From assembly GCA_028289745.1 (NCBI GenBank), contig JANQOD010000269.1:1-27463 (forward strand): a stretch of 27,463 nucleotides of DNA, given 5' to 3'. This DNA comes from Allomuricauda sp. (lineage in GTDB: Bacteria; Bacteroidota; Bacteroidia; Flavobacteriales; Flavobacteriaceae). The notes under the pieces are model-generated. The model saw only the letters and a program-made list of their open reading frames with translations. It was not told the origin of the DNA and made no database searches. Position numbers and translations under genes: made by a program. This document shows positions 21,283 through 27,463 of the stretch, in pieces (position 1 is the stretch's first letter; every line of letters starts with the position of its first letter).

Positions 21283-23241
21283 CTAATAGGTCAATCCATG
21301 CCCAAATGGGTACAAGGGGTTTTCAGAGTCATAAGGGACATCTTCCAGTTGCTTTTGCACCGCCTCCCAGGTAGAGGGAAGTTCAAAGGGCATTTTTCCG
21401 GTAGGGGCGGCCTCGCCAAACAAAATTCTGGCCAATGCCTTGTTGCTTGTTCCAAAATCTGCCAATAGGGCGGTGGCCTCTGCATCTATTTCCGTTAAAA
21501 TAGCGGGGCGTTCTAAACTTACCACGACAACGGAGGGCTTTTGCCCAATGACCTCAATGATTTCTTCCAACTCTTCTTCATTATAATAGAGTCGGCCTTG
21601 ATGGAAAAAATTCTCCAAAAAATAGTCGTTTCTTGGATCAAAAGGCGTTTCGGTGCAGTATACAATGGCATCTGCGTTCGATACGCTGTTCACTACCTCG
21701 CCGTAGGCGTTGAACGCCTCTGTATTTTCAGCACCGAACACAAAGAGTTTTGTTCCTCTATTTAAGGGCAAAAGACCGTCGTTTTTTAATAGTACCATTG
21801 ATTTTTCCTGGGCTTTCAAGCCCTTTTCCATAAACGGTTGCGCACCGGCTATGTTCGCTGCTTTTTCCTCGTCAACATAAGGGTCGTCAAAAACGCCCAA
21901 AATAAATTTGTCCCTTAAAATTTTGCGGACGGAGACATCAAGACGTTCTTCGGGCAGCATTCCCTCCTTGACCATTTCGACGATAACTTCGGGAATTTGT
22001 TCGCCCCCAAATTGGTCACAGCCCGCATCCAGTACTTTTTTGACCTTTTCTTTGGTTGAAAGGGTTTCAACGCCCCAAGATCTGCCCTCACCCATCTTGG
22101 AACCGCTAATGATGTTCCAATCGGTGCAAACCACCCCTTTGAAATTAAGGGAATCTTGCAACAAGCCTTGAATCAATTGCTTGTTAAAGGCAAAAGCCAC
22201 TTCTTCGTTGGTCTGCCCCACGGGAATGCCATAATAGGGCATAATCTGGGCGGTCTTGGCAGGAAAGGCCCCCTCGGTAAAAGGCCTTAGGTGGTAATCA
22301 AAATTATTGCCGGGATATACCTGGTTCTTACCATAGGGAAAATGGGCATCTTCACCATCTTCTTGTGGCCCGCCTCCAGAAAAATGCTTGGTCATGCAGG
22401 CCACGCTTTGGTTGTTCAACGAATCTCCTTGAAAGCCCAAAACATAGGCTTTGGTCATTTTTGCCGATAGATCCGCGTCTTCCCCAAAGGTGCCACTGGT
22501 TCTGCCCCAGCGCGGTTCAGTGGCCAAGTCGGCCATAGGATGCAGGGCCAAATGAATTCCAACAGCACGATATTCTTGACGGGCAATATCACCAAACTCC
22601 CGTACCAACAAGGTATCTCGGGTAGCGGCCAGCCCCAACGAACTGGGCCATTGTGAAAATGCCGGGGTATACAGCCCTGCCCCAGGATTATTTTCAGTGC
22701 CATGACGGGGGTCGGTAGCTATGGTAATGGGTATGCCCAAGCGAGTGCGCTCAGCCATTTTTTGGATAGTATTTGCATATTTTGCCATTAAATTGGCATC
22801 TAACGAAGCCAAAATATTGAAGCTGTTCATTTTTTTGCGGGCGATCATCTCAGAATTGGTGGGCAACGTAAATGACATCATCATCGTCATTGGGTCTGAT
22901 GAAAGTATTGGAGTCTCCATCGGCTTCCCCTTTGGCGTTGTTCCGATCATGGTCACGAACATGGTGCCCGCCTTTTCCTCTATGTTCATCTGTGCCAATA
23001 AATCTTCGACCCGGGCATCGATGTTCGCCGATGGATCTTCATAAACATCCAAGCGACCATTTTTGTTCAAGTCCCTAAAACGAATCCCGTATTGGGTCAA
23101 GGTAGGGGCTTCATCGCCCAACAGTTTCATGTTTTTGTTTGAGGCACTCTTCTTTGAAAAATAGAATATTGCTCCCCCGATCAATACGATCAAAAGCAGT
23201 GCGAGAAAGAGATATTTCAAAATTTTGAGGACTTTTTTCAT
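21283..23241 (-). CDS. Membrane-anchored glycoside hydrolase family 3 enzyme (beta-glucosidase-like)
   Basis: Probably a periplasmic exo-acting beta-glycosidase. From the ATG at 23241 it has 652 residues. Residues about 6-29 form one uncleaved hydrophobic anchor. At 57-68 lies DLNKNGRLDVYE, an EF-hand-type calcium loop. The (beta/alpha)8 domain follows (about 80-400): VEDLLAQMNIEEKAG, ATDPRHG, WGRTSGTFGEDADLS, MTKHFSGGG and the nucleophile segment VCTDWN (Asp374). The C-terminal sandwich domain (about 450-652: KSMVLLKNDGLLPL, VVVSLERPAIL, GEAAPTGKMPFELP) is shorter than usual, and the protein ends at YPFGHGLTY, with no fibronectin-type III domain. The frame is open to 23265, but the signal anchor starts at 23241. 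It is divergent from a Nudix-type regulator across an 82-bp gap with an inverted motif. Substrate is not evident. Confidence 0.92.
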   Translation of the reverse strand: MKKVLKILKYLFLALLLIVLIGGAIFYFSKKSASNKNMKLLGDEAPTLTQYGIRFRDLNKNGRLDVYEDPSANIDARVEDLLAQMNIEEKAGTMFVTMIGTTPKGKPMETPILSSDPMTMMMSFTLPTNSEMIARKKMNSFNILASLDANLMAKYANTIQKMAERTRLGIPITIATDPRHGTENNPGAGLYTPAFSQWPSSLGLAATRDTLLVREFGDIARQEYRAVGIHLALHPMADLATEPRWGRTSGTFGEDADLSAKMTKAYVLGFQGDSLNNQSVACMTKHFSGGGPQEDGEDAHFPYGKNQVYPGNNFDYHLRPFTEGAFPAKTAQIMPYYGIPVGQTNEEVAFAFNKQLIQGLLQDSLNFKGVVCTDWNIISGSKMGEGRSWGVETLSTKEKVKKVLDAGCDQFGGEQIPEVIVEMVKEGMLPEERLDVSVRKILRDKFILGVFDDPYVDEEKAANIAGAQPFMEKGLKAQEKSMVLLKNDGLLPLNRGTKLFVFGAENTEAFNAYGEVVNSVSNADAIVYCTETPFDPRNDYFLENFFHQGRLYYNEEELEEIIEVIGQKPSVVVVSLERPAILTEIDAEATALLADFGTSNKALARILFGEAAPTGKMPFELPSTWEAVQKQLEDVPYDSENPLYPFGHGLTY

Positions 23242-23257
23242 TTTTATTATGTTAGAT

Positions 23258-23303
23258 TGACACAATAATACAAAATTTTTTGGTATTGTGTATTATTGAC
23301 ACA
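23258..23303. promoter_or_regulatory. Inverted pair of 15-bp motifs, probable operator between the GH3 and regulator genes
   Basis: TGACACAATAATACA (23258-23272) and TGTATTATTGACACA (23289-23303) are inverted copies of one motif: 10 bases (CAATAATACA / TGTATTATTG) are perfectly complementary and 12 of 15 match overall. Their centres are 31 bp apart, about three helical turns. Each copy also has an internal dyad (TTG...CAA on the left, TGTGT-N7-ACACA on the right). They fill the gap between the divergent GH3 and Nudix-regulator starts. A dimeric regulator bound at both is the natural reading, most likely the neighbouring Nudix protein; that assignment is inference. Confidence 0.7.
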
Positions 23304-23323
23304 TTAATTTATATCTTTACCCC

Positions 23324-24112
23324 ATGTCCGATAACTTTGAAAAACTGATTTCCCCATTGGAAAAAGAGATAGATGACCTACTGCCCTCCATCTCGGTAGA
23401 TTGTGTAATTCTTGGGTATAAGAATCAACAATTAAAGGTGCTGCTTTTGCAATGGAAACATTCTGGCAAATGGGCCCTGCCGGGCGGTTTTGTCAGACGA
23501 AATGAAAATCTTGATGATGCTGCACAACGGGTTTTGGAACAACGAACGGGGCTTTCGAAAATTTTTCTAAAACAGTTTCACACCTTTGGTTCCTTAGAAC
23601 GCTCTACAATCAAACAAATTGACGCGGGATATAAAGCACTGATTGACTTCCATAAACAAAACAAAAAGGTCTATGAATGGATCAACAATCGGTTTATCAG
23701 CACCGGTTATTTTGCGCTCGCGGATATCAGAAAAACTCATCCCATACCCGACGCATTCAGCCAAAAATGTGAATGGAAACCGATTACCGCCATGCCCGAC
23801 TTAATACTAGATCACAACACCATCACAGAAAAAGCCTTGGATTACCTTGGGGTTCAGTTGAACTACCTGCCCATCGGACTTTCCCTGCTACCCCAAAAAT
23901 TTACCATGCAAGATCTGCAAAAATTGTACGAAGCCATCTTGGGCAGATCCTTGGACCGCAGTAATTTTCAACGCAAAATGTTAAAATTGGGCATGCTGGT
24001 ACGCAAAGAAAAATTAATGACGGGAGCGGCCAATAAAGCTCCCTATCTTTATTCGTTCAACCGAGCCGTTTACAAAAAGTTGCTCCAAGAGGGCATTGGG
24101 TTTTCTTATTGA
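23324..24112 (+). CDS. Nudix-fold winged-helix transcription regulator (NrtR/AraR-like)
   Basis: A probable sugar- or nucleotide-responsive repressor. The 262 residues have an N-terminal Nudix fold (about 22-155: SVDCVILGYKNQQLKVLLLQW, KWALPGGFVRRNENLDDAA) and a C-terminal winged helix (about 181-255) with the family signature LPQKFTMQDLQKLYEAILG and DRSNFQRKMLKLGML. The Nudix box (54-77) has lost its catalytic glutamates: the REUxEExGU core reads RVLEQRTGL, so hydrolysis is unlikely and ligand sensing probable, as in NrtR and Bacteroides AraR regulators. About 25 extra residues at about 98-122 lengthen the loop after the box. A TATCTTTA -7-like box (23312-23319) lies just before the ATG. Divergent GH3 and a downstream TonB receptor are the likely targets; the effector is unknown. 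Confidence 0.87.
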   Translation: MSDNFEKLISPLEKEIDDLLPSISVDCVILGYKNQQLKVLLLQWKHSGKWALPGGFVRRNENLDDAAQRVLEQRTGLSKIFLKQFHTFGSLERSTIKQIDAGYKALIDFHKQNKKVYEWINNRFISTGYFALADIRKTHPIPDAFSQKCEWKPITAMPDLILDHNTITEKALDYLGVQLNYLPIGLSLLPQKFTMQDLQKLYEAILGRSLDRSNFQRKMLKLGMLVRKEKLMTGAANKAPYLYSFNRAVYKKLLQEGIGFSY

Positions 24113-24150
24113 AAAACTTCGACAGATATGTGTACCTTGGCTTCCGTTCC

Positions 24151-26214
24151 ATGAAAAAAAGGATTCTTCTCGCTTTTTTACCGCTTGCACTTCTAAAAAT
24201 GAATGGCCAACAATCCGTTCAAGATTCAATCAATGCTTTAGATGAGGTGGTTCTATTGGAAAACCTTGTTCAAAAGAGGGCCCTTGGCATAACGGAGTCT
24301 TCAAGTTTGGGCATTGCCGACTTAGAGCAGTTCAGCCCCATTGATTTTGCTTTGGGATTAAACCAGATTTCAGGACTGTATGTGCTTTCCGGAGCCTTGA
24401 ACACCAATAGAATTACCATACGTGGGGTTGGTGCGCGAACGCCTTTTGGTACAGACAAACTTCGAATGTACTTTAATGGTATTCCCATCACCAATGGCAC
24501 CGGGGTTTCCACTATTGAGGCCTATGATTTTGAAAACATGGGAAAAATTGAAGTCGTCAAAGGCCCCAAAGGAACCTCTTTAGGAGCCAATCTGGGAGGT
24601 GCCATTGTACTTAATACCAAACCTCCCCAAGTGGGTCGAACCTTTCTGAAAAATGCCTTTACATTCGGTTCCTTTAATATGGTCAAGAACAATCTGGCCT
24701 TTCGGCATTCAGAAAAAACCTTCAACATCAATTTTAGCTACAACCACATACAAACCGATGGATTTCGTCAGAACAACAGTTTTGAACGTGATGGTTTTTT
24801 GCTTACATCTTCAGTTCGCTTGAGCGAAAGGGGCAAGTTGGATTTTTTGATTAATTATATCGATTACAACGCCGGTATCCCGAGTTCGATCGATGCGGCC
24901 GATTTTAGGGAAGCCCCTAGAAGGGCTGCAGCCAATTGGTTGGCGGCTAGAGGTTTTGAGGATAACAGGTACACTTTGACAGGAGTTTCGTATAGCCATC
25001 GTTTTCAAAAAAACCTTCGAACGACCAATAGTATTTTCTATACCTATTTAGACCACTACGAACCCCGCCCTTTCAATATATTGGATGAGTTCACACATGG
25101 ATTTGGATTTCGTTCACTAACCGAAGGAAAATTGTGGAACGGTGAATTTACGATAGGGGCCGAGCTCTATAAAGATGAATATAATTGGCAGACCTTTTTC
25201 AACCAATTTCGTGATAACGATGGTAACGGAAGCTTGCAAGGTGCCCAGTTGAGCGATAACAAAGAATTTCGTTCGCAACTCAACCTTTTCGGAGGATATA
25301 ACTTGCGCATTACACCAAAATTGAAAGCCCAAGTAGGATTAAATTTCAACCAGACCCAATTTGATTTTAGGGATCTGTTCAGTTCTGGAGAAGAAAACAC
25401 CTCTGCCCAGCGTGATTTCGACCCCATACTATTGCCCAGTTTTGGATTACAATACCAAATAAGAAATGGAAGGTTATTTGCCAATACAAGTCGAGGTTTT
25501 TCCAATCCTGGACTGGAAGAGACCCTGACACCGGATGGAGTCATCAATCCCGATATCAATCAGGAGAAAGGCTGGAACTATGAAGTTGGTGGTGTGTTTT
25601 CACTTGCAAGACAAAAACTGACCTTGGGGTTGGCACTTTATCAAATGAACATTACAGACCTTTTAGTGGCCGAACGCTTGGATGAAGACCTCTTTATTGG
25701 CAGAAATGCCGGAGAGACCCGCCATCGAGGTGTTGAATTGGATGCCCGTTACCAATGGAACTTCACGCAAAACTGGGTAGCCGCTCCTCGAATGGGCTAC
25801 AGTTATAGCCACCATACTTTTATTGATTTCGTAGATGGCGACAATGATTTCTCTGGCAATGACTTGGCCGGTGTTCCTCGACATCGGATTAATTCTGGTT
25901 TGACGATCAGAAATTCCAACGATTTTGTTTTCAATCTGACCCATCAATTTGTGGATAAAACTCCCTTGACCGATTCGAACACCCTTTTCAGTGAATCTTT
26001 TAATGTGTTCAATGTCCAGCTTAGGTATGGCATATCACTTTTTGACAAATTTCAAGTTTCTTTGAATTTCGGTGTGAACAACCTTTTTGATACCAACTAC
26101 GCCCAATCTGTGCTGGTGAATGCCGTGGGCTTTGGCGGCAATCAACCCCGCTTCTTCTACCCTGGCAATGGCCGCAACTATTTTACCGGTCTTCGGTTGC
26201 GCTACGATTTTTAA
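24151..26214 (+). CDS. TonB-dependent outer-membrane receptor (short type, no N-terminal regulatory domain)
   Basis: An outer-membrane active transporter of 687 residues from the ATG at 24151. Residues 1-19 (MKKRILLAFLPLALLKMNG) are the signal peptide. DEVVL at about 31-35 is a TonB-box candidate. The plug (about 40-160) has NRITIRGVGARTPFGTDKLRMYFNGIPITNG and MGKIEVVKGPKGTSLGANLGGAIVLNT. The barrel ends in the aromatic-terminated YFTGLRLRYDF. It lacks the carboxypeptidase-like domain of the other receptor and most resembles FecA/siderophore-type receptors in size. The frame opens at a TTG overlapping the regulator stop (24109), but the signal peptide starts only at 24151. It lies 38 bases after the Nudix regulator, so they may be co-transcribed. 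With the GH3 neighbour a saccharide ligand is possible; an iron chelate is equally possible. Confidence 0.9.
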   Translation: MKKRILLAFLPLALLKMNGQQSVQDSINALDEVVLLENLVQKRALGITESSSLGIADLEQFSPIDFALGLNQISGLYVLSGALNTNRITIRGVGARTPFGTDKLRMYFNGIPITNGTGVSTIEAYDFENMGKIEVVKGPKGTSLGANLGGAIVLNTKPPQVGRTFLKNAFTFGSFNMVKNNLAFRHSEKTFNINFSYNHIQTDGFRQNNSFERDGFLLTSSVRLSERGKLDFLINYIDYNAGIPSSIDAADFREAPRRAAANWLAARGFEDNRYTLTGVSYSHRFQKNLRTTNSIFYTYLDHYEPRPFNILDEFTHGFGFRSLTEGKLWNGEFTIGAELYKDEYNWQTFFNQFRDNDGNGSLQGAQLSDNKEFRSQLNLFGGYNLRITPKLKAQVGLNFNQTQFDFRDLFSSGEENTSAQRDFDPILLPSFGLQYQIRNGRLFANTSRGFSNPGLEETLTPDGVINPDINQEKGWNYEVGGVFSLARQKLTLGLALYQMNITDLLVAERLDEDLFIGRNAGETRHRGVELDARYQWNFTQNWVAAPRMGYSYSHHTFIDFVDGDNDFSGNDLAGVPRHRINSGLTIRNSNDFVFNLTHQFVDKTPLTDSNTLFSESFNVFNVQLRYGISLFDKFQVSLNFGVNNLFDTNYAQSVLVNAVGFGGNQPRFFYPGNGRNYFTGLRLRYDF

Positions 26215-26239
26215 GCCCTATTGCCCTATCTTCGCTATG

Positions 26240-26414
26240 GCAAACTACCTTGTGTTCAGGATAGCCAACGTAACACGGGACATGCATAGGTAAAGACTTT
26301 AAAAATTTCGATTGTCGAGCAAACTACCTCGGGGTAGGCCCAAGAGACATTCGAAAGGAAATGACATTAAAACATCGAGGCAAGCCTCAGAGCATTTAAA
26401 TCTCGATTCTCGAG
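26240..26414. repeat. Intergenic palindromic repeat element
   Basis: The 211-base gap between the receptor and kinase genes holds repeated short dyads and no convincing ORF. TCGA-TTG-TCGA (26308-26318) and CTCGA-TTC-TCGAG (26402-26414) are two versions of one mini-hairpin, both preceded by a TTTAAA-type stretch and followed by G(C/T)AAA. Between them lies GAGGC-AA-GCCTC (26377-26388), and an imperfect counterpart around GGGTAGGCCC (26332-26341). GCAAACTACCT occurs twice (26240-26250, 26319-26329). The layout suggests a dispersed REP-like element made of two diverged half-units. Whether it recurs elsewhere in the genome cannot be seen here. Confidence 0.55.
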
Positions 26415-26425
26415 TAAAACCCAAA

Positions 26426-27463
26426 ATGGTGATAGCCAAACTTCTCAAAACGGCCTTTGGTTTTAAAAATCACAGTGTCAGACCCCTTGACGGATATGAC
26501 AACAAAAACTATTTGGTCGAAAATGAAGGGCAAAAATTTGTTTTCAAGACTTATCCGAAAACGGCTATCGAAAAGTCTTTGCTCGAGGCAGAAAACGACA
26601 CGCTATTGTTTTTGAAGAAAAAAGGGGTTGAAGCGGTTCCCGAACCGTTGCCATTTTCTGACGGTTCATTGGTAAAACTATTTGAGGTGGATGGAAATCG
26701 TTCATGGTGTCGAATGCTCACTTTTGTTGAAGGAAATTTTATGGGTGATGTTGCGGTCAATGAAAATATGGTGGCCTCGCTCGGAAGCTTTTTGGCCAAA
26801 TTGAACAAACAACTGCTCGATTATGACCACATCGCCCTTAGGGCTCGTCAATGGCAGTGGGATCTACAGTACCTACACCTCAACAAAAAATACCTTGTGG
26901 CCATTTCAGATCCCCGAAAGCGTAACCTAGTGTGTCACTTTTTTCAGCAGTACGAACGGCAAATGCTGCCCTTGTTGCCCAAACTGCGAAAATCGGTCAT
27001 CCATAACGATGCCAACGAATGGAACATCTTGGTAAAGAACGGTAGTGTTTCAGCACTGATCGACTTTGGCGACCTCGCCCACTCCCATCTCATCAACGAA
27101 GTGGCCATTGCCCTGACCTACATCTGTTACGATAAAGAAGATCCCTTGACCTGGGCAAAGCCTTTTTTGAAAGCTTACCATAAAACATTGCCCTTGACCG
27201 AAGAAGAAATCGGCAGTATTTACTACCTCATCGCCTCACGGCTCTGTACAAGTGTCTGCAATTCGGCCCATGCCGCAAGGGCCAATCCAGACAACGAATA
27301 TGCCTCGATAAGCGAAAAAAAGGCATGGTCATTAATGTACAAATGGTTACGGATCGGTCCGCAAAAAGCGGAAAACTGTTTTAGGGAAGTGTTGGGCTTT
27401 CCCAAGAAGTATGGAGATACCGTTACAAATGCATTGGCGCACAGAAATAAGCACCTCAGCAAA
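26426..27463 (+). CDS. APH/CHK-type small-molecule kinase domain, probably the N-terminus of a kinase-aminotransferase fusion; cut by the right edge
   Basis: An ATG at 26426 opens a frame of 346 codons without stop to the edge. The protein kinase-like APH fold is clear: a nucleotide-binding N-lobe (DGYDNKNYLVENEGQKFVFKTY, about 20-41), the Brenner motif HNDANEWNIL (His193, Asp195, Asn200) and the metal-binding DFGD (213-216). Such domains phosphorylate choline, ethanolamine, hydroxylysine or homoserine. The last residues, ALAHRNKHLSK (about 336-346), follow the kinase domain and resemble the R-x-K-H-L/I start of class-III aminotransferase phospholyases (ethanolamine-phosphate/phosphohydroxylysine type). 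Flavobacteriia have a known long protein of about 1000 residues joining APH, often M23 peptidase, and aminotransferase domains; this is probably it, but the rest is outside the window. Confidence 0.85.
   Translation, partial: MVIAKLLKTAFGFKNHSVRPLDGYDNKNYLVENEGQKFVFKTYPKTAIEKSLLEAENDTLLFLKKKGVEAVPEPLPFSDGSLVKLFEVDGNRSWCRMLTFVEGNFMGDVAVNENMVASLGSFLAKLNKQLLDYDHIALRARQWQWDLQYLHLNKKYLVAISDPRKRNLVCHFFQQYERQMLPLLPKLRKSVIHNDANEWNILVKNGSVSALIDFGDLAHSHLINEVAIALTYICYDKEDPLTWAKPFLKAYHKTLPLTEEEIGSIYYLIASRLCTSVCNSAHAARANPDNEYASISEKKAWSLMYKWLRIGPQKAENCFREVLGFPKKYGDTVTNALAHRNKHLSK

Noticed and set aside
26551..27462. Minus-strand frames in the right-edge region
   Set aside because: They are antisense to the kinase frame, whose Brenner and DFGD motifs fix the plus strand as coding.
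1..27463. tRNA, rRNA, CRISPR, insertion sequence, phage or toxin-antitoxin content
   Set aside because: No tRNA-like cloverleaf, regular spaced repeat, transposase, integrase or toxin-like gene was seen on either strand by eye.

Overview
The window looks like chromosomal DNA of a marine-type Flavobacteriaceae bacterium (Bacteroidota; a Muricauda/Maribacter-like relative is a guess from general resemblance only). The evidence is TonB-dependent receptors with Bacteroidota-type N-termini, surface-lipoprotein signals of the Cys-Ser-Glu-Glu-Asp type, a DUF4270 lipoprotein, atpD-atpC split from the other ATP synthase genes, a 92-residue epsilon subunit, and repeated Bacteroidota promoter boxes (TTG, about 19 nt, TAnnTTTG) with little Shine-Dalgarno signal.

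Layout, left to right. (1) Positions 1-2481, minus strand: the first codons of an exported protein cut by the edge, a small membrane protein, a strong terminator, and atpC-atpD. (2) 2585-7142, minus strand: a two-gene unit of a TonB-dependent receptor followed by a surface-type SGNH/GDSL lipoprotein, closed by a terminator. (3) 7292-11998, minus strand: glmS with its own promoter and terminator, and upstream of it a half-length GT5 'glycogen synthase' gene followed by a DUF4270 lipoprotein. (4) 12071-16923, plus strand, divergent from (3): panC, panD, a multi-pass LPG-synthase-TM-type protein, an esterase-fold protein that has lost its serine nucleophile, and radA. (5) 16966-19137: a PQQ-dependent dehydrogenase lipoprotein with a cytochrome c domain inside the chain, convergent with tas (aldo/keto reductase; overlapping stop codons), then xth. 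(6) 21053-26214: a 67-residue membrane protein, then a membrane-anchored GH3 glycosidase divergent from a Nudix-fold winged-helix regulator, which is followed by a second TonB-dependent receptor. The 82-bp divergent gap carries two inverted copies of one 15-bp motif and looks like an operator. (7) 26215-27463: a small palindromic intergenic element, then an open reading frame that runs off the right edge and encodes an APH-type kinase; its last residues resemble the start of a class-III aminotransferase/phospholyase.

How the genes work together: most are housekeeping (ATP synthesis, amino-sugar and pantothenate synthesis, DNA repair). The accessory parts are the two receptor units (nutrient uptake at the outer membrane), the periplasmic PQQ oxidase, and the GH3/Nudix/receptor locus, which reads as a small locally regulated glycan-use locus without SusD. 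No tRNA, rRNA, CRISPR array, insertion sequence or phage gene was seen. No stretch over 300 bases lacks a gene. Nothing here is clearly a new defence or mobile system; the best leads are the GH3/Nudix operator, the kinase-lyase fusion at the edge and the serine-less esterase.
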